DNA from: DASUPK01 sp046732465
GTDB taxonomy: Bacteria > Actinomycetota > Thermoleophilia > Solirubrobacterales > 70-9
Direction of reading: 5' to 3'
Length of the DNA: 20,957 bases
NCBI GenBank assembly: GCA_046732465.1
Contig: JBKPND010000111.1
Coordinates: 1-20,957 of the forward strand
The position numbers and the translations under genes were made by a program. The notes beneath the pieces were generated by a model that worked only from the letters and a program-made list of their open reading frames with translations, did not search any database and was not told the DNA's origin. Positions 15,793 to 20,957 of this stretch are shown here, one piece after another. The number at the start of each line of letters is the position of its first letter. Position 1 is the first letter of the stretch.

Positions 15793-16344
15793 ATGAGCCT
15801 CCAACCCGTCATCGCTACGACAGGTCTCGACTCCACGCTTGAGCGCAACCGCGCCTTCGCCGCCGCCCGCGGCCACGAGGGCGCCGTCGTCTTCCCCGAG
15901 CTGCGCCTTTTCGTGGTCACATGCCTCGATCCGCGCGTTGACCCCGCGCACTTCCTGGGCCTCGCGCTCGGCGACGCCATCGTCGTCCGCAATGTCGGGG
16001 GTCGGGTCACACCGGAGGTGATCAACGATGTCGCCTTCATCGGCCAGATCGCGGAGACAGCGCTGCCCGAGGGCCCCTTGTTCGAGGTCGCCGTGATCCA
16101 CCACACCCAATGCGGGTCAGCCGCGCTCACCGACGACACCTTCCGTCGGCGCTTTGCGGAGCGGACCGGCTCCGCCGAGTCCACGCTGCGAGACCGAGCC
16201 ACACTGGATCCCGCGGCGACGGCCACAAGTGACGTCGAGCGGCTCCGCTCTGCATCCGCCATCTCCCCGCGCATCGCCGTATCCGGCCACGTTTACGACG
16301 TGGTGACCGGCTTGGTGGAGACGATCGTCCCCGCTGGTCGCTGA
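15793..16344 (+). CDS. beta-class carbonic anhydrase
   Basis: 183 residues. Interconverts CO2 and bicarbonate. The zinc site of the beta class is complete: Cys44-x-Asp46-x-Arg48 in TCLDPRVDP, then His104-x2-Cys107 in HHTQCGSA. IVVRNVGGRVTP between them is also typical. No signal peptide, so cytoplasmic. The ATG at 15793 has AAAGGA six nt upstream. An ATG at 15778 that overlaps the MMPL stop as ATGA is the alternative and would add five residues. Downstream of the MMPL gene by 11 nt, so it is probably co-transcribed with padR and MMPL. The reason for the pairing is not evident. Confidence 0.92.
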   Translation: MSLQPVIATTGLDSTLERNRAFAAARGHEGAVVFPELRLFVVTCLDPRVDPAHFLGLALGDAIVVRNVGGRVTPEVINDVAFIGQIAETALPEGPLFEVAVIHHTQCGSAALTDDTFRRRFAERTGSAESTLRDRATLDPAATATSDVERLRSASAISPRIAVSGHVYDVVTGLVETIVPAGR

Positions 16345-16389
16345 GCAGGCAGTGAAGAGATAGGCCCGGTTAGGGCCGGGGCCCGCGAG

Positions 16390-16395
16390 TATCCT
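16390..16395 (+). promoter_or_regulatory. candidate -10 (TATCCT) for the DUF6458 gene
   Basis: TATCCT lies exactly 8 nt before the GTG at 16404, with no Shine-Dalgarno sequence. It is identical in hexamer and spacing to the one before lysC. Confidence 0.5.
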
Positions 16396-16403
16396 GGCGG
16401 CGC

Positions 16404-16646
16404 GTGACCATCGCAACGGCCATATTCCTGATCGCCGTCGGCGCGATCCTGCGCTACGCGATCAACGTCGACTCGGACGTGATCAACATCCAGACCGTCG
16501 GCCTGATCCTGATGATCGCCGGCGGCGCCGGCTTGGCCCTCTCCCTGCTCTACGAGCTGGTGCGGCAGGGGGACGGCGGCTCACGCGACAGGGACGAGTA
16601 CCCGCAGCGGCGGGGCGGGTACGACGACCCAACCCGCCGCATGTAG
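16404..16646 (+). CDS. DUF6458-type small membrane protein
   Basis: 80 residues. Two hydrophobic helices (about 2-18 and 31-52) are joined by the conserved-looking stretch AINVDSDVINIQTVG. A charged, Arg/Gly/Asp-rich tail of about 28 residues follows, probably cytoplasmic. The layout matches small actinobacterial proteins annotated DUF6458, whose function is unknown. The GTG start is probably leaderless. The gene ends 10 nt from the end of the convergent secreted-protein gene. Confidence 0.8.
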   Translation: MTIATAIFLIAVGAILRYAINVDSDVINIQTVGLILMIAGGAGLALSLLYELVRQGDGGSRDRDEYPQRRGGYDDPTRRM

Positions 16647-16656
16647 TAGCCCGTCC

Positions 16657-17223
16657 TCAGCGAAAGGCGCAGTAGTTGCTCGGGATTGCCGCGCCGCCCG
16701 GATAATCGAAGTGGAAGGCGCTCCCGGGGTTCTGGCTGTCGCCGTGGACCACGCCGTCGGCCGTCACGTAGGTGAGCATGAAATTCGTGTGGACCGAGCC
16801 GCCGACCTGGTAGCAGACGCCGAAGCTGAGGTCCCGGGCCGCCTGGGGCGTGAAGAGGCTGTCCGTGAAGGTCTCGCTTCCCGCGCGACCGGTGACGTCG
16901 GATGACAACGTCGTGAGGGGAATCGGGTTCGAGCCGTTCCCCGCCACGTTCCCATTCGAGTCGAAGGCGAAGAGGTCCAGATCGACGTCGTCGGCGCCGC
17001 CGTTCGACCAGGTCAACGTCGCGCGAATGACCGGCAGGTTGGGCGCGTCGGTTCTTCTATGCCGCTTCTTCCTGCACTTCCTCTTGTGGGCGTGCGCCTT
17101 CTTGCATTTCTTCTTCGCCGCAACGGCGGCTCCGTCGGGTGCGCTCGCCATAGCGCTGGCGCTGACGGTCGTCGTCGCGAAAATCGCAAGGGCCACCAGG
17201 CCCATCAGGCCTCTCTTCTCCAT
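16657..17223 (-). CDS. secreted protein with cationic Lys/His/Cys tract
   Basis: 188 residues. Signal peptide about 1-25 (LMGLVALAIFATTTVSASA). Directly after it comes a basic tract of about 25 residues (36-58) of Lys, Arg and His with two Cys (KKKCKKAHAHKRKCRKKRHRR-like). Residues about 65-188 look like a beta sandwich with acidic loops (ADDVDLDLFAFDSNGN), reminiscent of calcium-binding pre-peptidase C-terminal domains, and contain two Cys near the end. No catalytic motif is seen. The basic tract resembles the tail of the phosphoesterase at 5502-6755. The ATG has GAGGGGG about 10 nt upstream. Function unknown; likely cell-surface. Confidence 0.75.
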   Translation of the reverse strand: MEKRGLMGLVALAIFATTTVSASAMASAPDGAAVAAKKKCKKAHAHKRKCRKKRHRRTDAPNLPVIRATLTWSNGGADDVDLDLFAFDSNGNVAGNGSNPIPLTTLSSDVTGRAGSETFTDSLFTPQAARDLSFGVCYQVGGSVHTNFMLTYVTADGVVHGDSQNPGSAFHFDYPGGAAIPSNYCAFR

Positions 17224-17338
17224 TTCGATGAACCCCCTCGGTTCACTCGCTGGCGGGTACAGCGAGCAATACGGGCGACACGGCGGTTCGGGATTTGCCT
17301 AGCCCTGTGATTGACGACACACAAGGGCCTCGCCGAGG

Positions 17339-17929
17339 TTAATGAAGGCTCTGGCGGCCGGCGAGAGCCTTGCCGAGGGTGACCTCGTCGGCGTGTTCGA
17401 GGTCGGCGCCCACCGGCAGGCCGCTGGCGAGCCGGGTGACGGCGACGCGGTCTCGCAAGGCGTCGGCGATGTGCAGGGCGGTCGCCTCGCCGGTGGTGGT
17501 CGGGTTCGTCGCCAGGACGACCTCCTTGACCTCGCCGTTGACGCGGTCGAGGAGCTCGCCGATCTTCAGATCTTCGGGGTCGATCCCGTCGATCGGGGAG
17601 AGGGCGCCGCCGAGCACGTGGTAGACGCCGCGGTACTCGCCGGTGCGCTCGATCGGGATCACGTCGGCGGGCTCCTCGACGACGCAGATCAGCGACTGGT
17701 CGCGCCGTGCGTCCTCGCAGATCCGGCAGCGCGGCCCCTCGGCGAGGTTGAAGCAGACCTCGCAGAGCCCGACCTTCTCCTTCACCTCGCGGATCGACTC
17801 GGCCAATGCGAGCGCATCCTCGTCGTCCGCCCGCAGGATGTGGAATGCGAGGCGCTGCGCGGTTCGCTGCCCGATCCCGGGGAGCTTGGAGAGCTCGGCG
17901 ATGAGGCGGCTGATCGGTCCCGCGTACAT
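17339..17929 (-). CDS. recR: recombination mediator RecR
   Basis: 196 residues, the family's normal size. RecR works with RecO (and RecF) to load RecA on SSB-covered single-stranded DNA. The helix-hairpin-helix (SKLPGIGQRTAQRLAFHIL, about 14-32) comes first. A four-Cys zinc finger (Cys56, 59, 68, 71) and a Toprim domain (about 79-174, with VVEEPADV and ATNPTTTGEAT) follow. The ATG at 17929 lacks a Shine-Dalgarno sequence, but TAGGCT lies 6 nt upstream. It follows dnaX-ybaB as in many Gram-positive bacteria, but here a decayed gene separates it from ybaB. Confidence 0.97.
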   Translation of the reverse strand: MYAGPISRLIAELSKLPGIGQRTAQRLAFHILRADDEDALALAESIREVKEKVGLCEVCFNLAEGPRCRICEDARRDQSLICVVEEPADVIPIERTGEYRGVYHVLGGALSPIDGIDPEDLKIGELLDRVNGEVKEVVLATNPTTTGEATALHIADALRDRVAVTRLASGLPVGADLEHADEVTLGKALAGRQSLH

Positions 17930-17935
17930 GAGCCC

Positions 17936-17941
17936 AGCCTA
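17936..17941 (-). promoter_or_regulatory. candidate -10 (TAGGCT) for recR
   Basis: TAGGCT stands 6 nt before the recR ATG, with no Shine-Dalgarno sequence. It suggests an own, leaderless transcript in addition to read-through from dnaX-ybaB. Confidence 0.45.
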
Positions 17942-17993
17942 GCCATGCGGGTGGGCGGGTAAGCGCGCAGGAAGCGGATCAAAGGAGGAATCG

Positions 17994-18256
17994 ATGATCG
18001 TTGAGGAGCTCCTGGAAATCGAGCACGCCCTTGCCGCCGGGGGTGGGGATGAGTACAGGGAGCATCTGGCGGACGATGCCGTGGTGATCGTTCCGGCGCA
18101 GGCGCTCGACAAGCGGGAGACCGTCGACGTCATTATCGATTTCGCGGGCAGCGGGGCGAGGATGCGTACGGCGCCCTGATGAGCAGCGCCTACTCGAAGG
18201 ACGACGCCGGCTGGAAGCTCGTCCTGCACCAGCAGACCCCGCTCTGGGAGAGGTAG
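17994..18256 (+). pseudogene. decayed DUF4440/SnoaL-like gene
   Basis: A good ribosome binding site (AAAGGAGG, 17981-17988) precedes the ATG at 17994. The first frame gives the N-terminal part of a nuclear-transport-factor-2-like protein (LLEIEHALAAGGGDEYREHL...DDAVVIVP, then KRETVDVI) and stops at 18179. The C-terminal part of the same family (YGALMSSAYSKDD, then AGWKLVLHQQTPLW) continues in another frame to the stop at 18256. The middle strands, about 40 residues, are missing, so an internal deletion with frameshift has happened. DUF4440 proteins are usually 110-130 residues; here only about 85 codons remain. It lies antisense between ybaB and recR. Confidence 0.75.
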
Positions 18257-18275
18257 CCGGCCGTCCGAGTGCTGC

Positions 18276-18611
18276 CTACATCCCGGGGAGGCCCGGCAGG
18301 CCGCCGCCGCCGAGACCGCCGGTGATGCCGCCCATCCGGTTCGCCGCCAGCTCCTGAGCGGAGCGCAGCGCCTCGTTGACGGCGGCGGTCACCATGTCCT
18401 GGAGCAGCTCGGGATCCTCGGGGTCGATCGCGTCGGGGGAGATGGTGATCTCGCGGAGCTGCATGTCGCCGGTCATCGTCACCTTGACCATGCCGCCGCC
18501 GGCGCTCGCCTCGACGGTCTCCTCCTTGAGCTGCTCCTGGGCCTTCGCCATCTCGGCCTGCATCTGCTGGGCCTGCTTGAGCAGCTGATTGAGGTTCGGG
18601 CCCTGCGGCAT
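18276..18611 (-). CDS. ybaB: nucleoid-associated protein YbaB/EbfC
   Basis: 111 residues. A small DNA-binding dimer: N-terminal coiled helix (LNQLLKQAQQMQAEMAKAQEQLKEE, about 7-31), then the conserved beta core with VEASAGGGMVKVTMTGDMQLREITISPDAIDPED, and a C-terminal helix. The Gly/Leu/Pro-rich tail (ITGGLGGGGLPGLPGM) is common in actinobacterial members. Its start codon overlaps the dnaX stop (TGATG), so the two are translationally coupled. It may help RecR or organise DNA at repair sites; the conserved neighbourhood points that way, but its role is not settled. Confidence 0.95.
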   Translation of the reverse strand: MPQGPNLNQLLKQAQQMQAEMAKAQEQLKEETVEASAGGGMVKVTMTGDMQLREITISPDAIDPEDPELLQDMVTAAVNEALRSAQELAANRMGGITGGLGGGGLPGLPGM

Positions 18612-20278
18612 CAGCCCGCCCCGCTCTCGCGGGCGTCGTCGGGAACGACCTCGCTGGCGTCGAAGCTGTCCTTGATCATCTCGATCTTCTCCTCATCGGT
18701 CAGCTCGGCCGATTCCCCTGGGGCGCCGGCGCGCGCATCATCCTCGATCAGCTCGTAGACGGGGCGTAGGCGCTGCCCGACGATCGAGCCGAGGGCATCG
18801 GCCATCCGCTCGATGTTCGCCGACGACTCCGCCTTCTTCTTCTGGAACTTCGCCGACTCCGGAAAGCCGATCCGGAGCGCGGAGCGCTCCTCGTCGATCC
18901 CGAGCGGCTTGGCGTCGTCGAAGAGTGTGGAGAGCATCGCGGAGCCGGAGTCACGCAGGTGATCGACGACGGCCGGCCAGACCTCGACAACTCGCTCGAT
19001 GTCGACATCGGCGGTGGCGACACTGGCCTGCGGCTCTTCGGGCTGTGGGGCATCCTCATGCTCCTCGGCTGGCGGAGGCGGAGGCGACTGGACTGCGGGC
19101 TTCGGCGTCTCGGCGGCCGGACCCCCTTCGCCGATGCGAGCTTCGAGAGACTCGATGCGGCGCAGCAGGGCCTCTCGTGACGAGTCCAATGACGGCGTCG
19201 CCACCTTGAGCAGCGCAACCTCCAACGTCAGCCGCGGGTCATCCCCCTCGCGCATCCCGGCGACCGCGCCGCTGAGGGCATCGATGGCGCCCATCAGCTT
19301 GGCGTCGTCGATGCTCTTGGCCTGGTCCGCGAGCCGCTCCGGCTGGGCAACCGTGACGGTGAACGACTCCGGCACCTCGCCGGTCGCGCGGGCGACCAGC
19401 AGCTGGCGCAGGTGGGCGATCAAATCGCGGGCGAACTGGCCCGGGTCGCGACCGGAGCGGGCCAGGCGCTCGACGGACTCCAGCGCCGCCTTGGCGTCCC
19501 CGCTCGCCAGCGCGTCCGTTGTGTCGAAGAGCAGCTCCGCGTCCGCGGCGCCGAGCAGCTCGACCACCTCGTCCGTCGTGACGCTCTCGCCACCGAAGGC
19601 GACGAGCTGGTCGAGGGTGCCGAGGGCATCCCGGAAGCTGCCCGACGCCGAGCGCGAGATCAGCGCCACAGCGCCGTCGTCGACCTGGATCTTCTCGGCG
19701 TCGGAGACGCGGTGGACGACCTCGGCGATCTGCTCGAGCGAGGGCCGCTGGAAGTCGAAGCGCTGGCAGCGGTCGACGATCGTCGCCATCACCTTCTGCG
19801 GCTCTGTGGTGGCGAGGACGAAGACCGTGTTGGGGGGCGGCTCCTCGAGCGTCTTGAGGAAGGCGTTCCAGGCCTCCTTGGTGAGCATGTGGGCCTCGTC
19901 GAGGATGTAGACCTTCCAGCGGCCGGCGGCCGGCGCGAAGCCGACCCGGTCGCGCAGCTCTCGAATGTCGTCCACCGAGCGGTTCGAGGCGGCGTCCATC
20001 TCGATCACATCGAGCGATGTGCCGGCCGCGATCGTCCGGCAGGGCTCGCACTCGCCGCAGGGGGTGAGCGTCGGCCCGTTCACGCAGTTCAGCGAGCGCG
20101 CCAGGATCTTCGCCATCGAGGTCTTGCCGGTCCCCCGCGAGCCGACGAACAGGTAGGCGTGATGGACGCGATCCTTCTCGACCGCGTTCGAGAGGGTGCG
20201 CACGATGTGCTCCTGGCCGACCACCTCCCCGAAGCTCTGGGGACGGTGGCGCCGGTACAGAGAGGCTGATTCGGCCAC
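18611..20278 (-). CDS. dnaX: DNA polymerase III subunit tau (clamp loader)
   Basis: 555 residues. The ATPase that loads the sliding clamp and ties polymerases together. Walker A GSRGTGKT (46-53), zinc module of four Cys (65, 74, 77, 80), Walker B LDEAH (126-130), sensor 1 TTEPQKV (158-163) and sensor 2 GSFRD (213-217) are intact. Domain III follows, then a Pro/Glu-rich linker (about 370-410) and a C-terminal domain that would bind the polymerase. No A-rich slippery site is present, so a frameshifted gamma form is not expected. The GTG at 20278 has TAGACT 6 nt upstream and no Shine-Dalgarno sequence. First coding gene after the SRP RNA. Confidence 0.97.
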   Translation of the reverse strand: MAESASLYRRHRPQSFGEVVGQEHIVRTLSNAVEKDRVHHAYLFVGSRGTGKTSMAKILARSLNCVNGPTLTPCGECEPCRTIAAGTSLDVIEMDAASNRSVDDIRELRDRVGFAPAAGRWKVYILDEAHMLTKEAWNAFLKTLEEPPPNTVFVLATTEPQKVMATIVDRCQRFDFQRPSLEQIAEVVHRVSDAEKIQVDDGAVALISRSASGSFRDALGTLDQLVAFGGESVTTDEVVELLGAADAELLFDTTDALASGDAKAALESVERLARSGRDPGQFARDLIAHLRQLLVARATGEVPESFTVTVAQPERLADQAKSIDDAKLMGAIDALSGAVAGMREGDDPRLTLEVALLKVATPSLDSSREALLRRIESLEARIGEGGPAAETPKPAVQSPPPPPAEEHEDAPQPEEPQASVATADVDIERVVEVWPAVVDHLRDSGSAMLSTLFDDAKPLGIDEERSALRIGFPESAKFQKKKAESSANIERMADALGSIVGQRLRPVYELIEDDARAGAPGESAELTDEEKIEMIKDSFDASEVVPDDARESGAG

Positions 20279-20284
20279 GAATCG

Positions 20285-20290
20285 AGTCTA
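20285..20290 (-). promoter_or_regulatory. candidate -10 (TAGACT) for dnaX
   Basis: TAGACT lies 6 nt before the dnaX GTG. It faces away from the TACGCT hexamer of the divergent TfoX-like gene, with only 9 bp between them. Confidence 0.45.
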
Positions 20291-20299
20291 TCCGTCGCC

Positions 20300-20305
20300 T
20301 ACGCT
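20300..20305 (+). promoter_or_regulatory. candidate -10 (TACGCT) for the TfoX-like gene
   Basis: TACGCT stands 7 nt before the GTG at 20313, with no Shine-Dalgarno sequence, again suggesting a leaderless transcript. Confidence 0.4.
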
Positions 20306-20312
20306 GACCCCG

Positions 20313-20642
20313 GTGGCCTACGACGAAGACCTCGCACAGCGCGTGCGCGATGTGCTCGCCGCCCGCGCCGAGGTGACCGAGCGGAAGATGTTCGGCGGGA
20401 TCGCCTTCATGGTCGCCGGAAACATGGCCTGCGGGGTGCTCGGAGAGGACCTGATCGTTCGGCTGGGGGACGACGAGGGCGAGAAGGCGCTTGCAGAGGA
20501 TGGCGTGCGGCCATTCGACTTCACCGGGAAGCCGATGAAGGGGATCGTCTACGTCTCACCCGAGCGCCTGACCGACGACGCCGGCCTCACGGAGTGGGTC
20601 GAGGCCGGCGCCGACTACGCCACATCGCTCCCCGCGAAATGA
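20313..20642 (+). CDS. TfoX N-terminal domain protein
   Basis: 109 residues, a single TfoX-N domain: the signature RKMFGGIAFMVAGNMACGVL (about 24-43) is clear, followed by LIVRLGDDEGEKAL, FTGKPMKGIVYVSPE and a C-terminal helix. Stand-alone TfoX-N proteins are common in actinobacteria and have no established function; the competence role of full-length TfoX/Sxy should not be transferred. The GTG at 20313 gives the family length; the longer frame upstream runs into dnaX. It stands divergent to dnaX with 34 bp between the starts, and so separates dnaX from the SRP RNA. Confidence 0.88.
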   Translation: MAYDEDLAQRVRDVLAARAEVTERKMFGGIAFMVAGNMACGVLGEDLIVRLGDDEGEKALAEDGVRPFDFTGKPMKGIVYVSPERLTDDAGLTEWVEAGADYATSLPAK

Positions 20643-20664
20643 CGAACCGTCCTGTTCTCTGGTC

Positions 20665-20687
20665 GTCCTGCGACCACTAGGCAGGAC
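20665..20687. terminator. possible bidirectional hairpin after the TfoX-like gene
   Basis: GTCCTGC (20665-20671) pairs with GCAGGAC (20681-20687) around a 9-nt loop. An alternative stem TGGTCG/CGACCA overlaps it. No U-run follows on either strand. It could end the TfoX-like transcript or the SRP RNA transcript, but evidence is weak. Confidence 0.3.
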
Positions 20688-20869
20688 AGTCGGCCTAGAT
20701 GCAGGTGATGCCGAGGTCCTGCACGACCGCCGTCGGCGCGCGGTCGGCACTTGCAATTAGACGCCGTTGGCGAGTTCCTCACGGGCGTCCGTGAGGAAGT
20801 CGCCACAAGAGGCGATATGGACCGTGCACCCGTCCTCGAGACGAGGCTCTCAGGCGTGTCCGCCGCTCT

Positions 20870-20957
20870 TGGCTCGGGTCAGGCTGGTCTGCATCACATG
20901 CCGGCTACCGCTTAAGGCTGCTTCCTTCCGGACCTGACCTGGTTCGCGGGCCCACAT
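20870..20957 (-). ncRNA. ffs: signal recognition particle RNA (4.5S-like), cut by window end
   Basis: Read on the minus strand, the segment contains the universal helix 8 core: AGGTCAGGTCC, a GGAA tetraloop, then GGAAGCAGCC (about 20916-20940). A 3' arm (GCATGTGATGC...CAGCCTGACC) follows that would pair with the 5' arm beyond the window. SRP RNA binds Ffh and guides membrane proteins to the translocon. The 3' end is estimated at about 20870 by comparison with the length of E. coli 4.5S RNA. Its place upstream of dnaX is the conserved Gram-positive arrangement. Confidence 0.9.

Noticed and set aside
16363..16377. GGCCC/GGGCC stem after the carbonic anhydrase gene as terminator
   Set aside because: Only five pairs, no U-run, and alternative pairings with neighbouring G/C runs are as good.
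17303..17327. Hairpin CCCTGTG/CACAAGGG downstream of recR as terminator
   Set aside because: The stem needs a bulge and no U-rich tail follows on the minus strand, so support is too weak to list it.
18700..19000. Programmed frameshift in dnaX giving a short gamma subunit
   Set aside because: No A-rich slippery heptamer is found; the Lys run (FQKKKAE) is encoded by AAG codons.

Overview
The window reads as a high-GC chromosomal segment of a soil-type actinobacterium, most likely class Thermoleophilia (Solirubrobacterales or relatives). That placement is an inference. It rests on high GC, many GTG starts, a DUF6458-type small membrane protein, secreted proteins with Lys/His/Cys-rich cationic tracts, RTX-like proteins ending in a Cys-Glu-Lys-Val motif, and a secreted collagen-like protein. 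No phage, insertion sequence, CRISPR array or tRNA gene was seen.

Left part (1-5505): an NAD(P)-binding SDR/NmrA-type protein, a membrane-anchored hypothetical protein on the other strand, a secreted collagen-like protein with about 128 uninterrupted Gly-X-Y triplets, a secreted glycoside-hydrolase-like TIM barrel protein and a small alpha/beta hydrolase. From 8808 down to 5502 on the minus strand runs a translationally coupled three-gene unit. It encodes an RTX-like membrane or secreted protein, a Tat-exported phosphoesterase (PF04185 type) and a Sec-exported phosphoesterase with a cationic tail. This looks like an extracellular phosphate or phospholipid module.

Middle (8866-16646): lysC and asd (aspartate pathway, minus strand) stand divergent to an ABC-2 exporter pair. 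Behind the exporter lie a PadR-type regulator, an MMPL/RND-type transporter and a beta-carbonic anhydrase on the plus strand. The region upstream of padR carries a CRP-like palindrome and a twin GATATATC element. A DUF6458 membrane protein and a secreted protein with a cationic tract follow.

Right part (17339-20957): the order SRP RNA - dnaX - ybaB - recR on the minus strand, which is widely conserved in Gram-positive bacteria. It is interrupted by a plus-strand TfoX-N-domain gene and by a decayed DUF4440/SnoaL-like gene. The window ends inside the SRP RNA gene.

A recurring feature is a TANNNT hexamer 6-8 nt upstream of start codons that lack a Shine-Dalgarno sequence (lysC, asd, recR, dnaX, the TfoX-like gene, the DUF6458 gene and the 1361 gene). 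This suggests that leaderless transcription is common here. I did not find a clearly unprecedented system. The best candidates for follow-up are the coupled RTX/phosphoesterase operon, the cationic tracts, the PadR/CRP control region and the leaderless promoter architecture.
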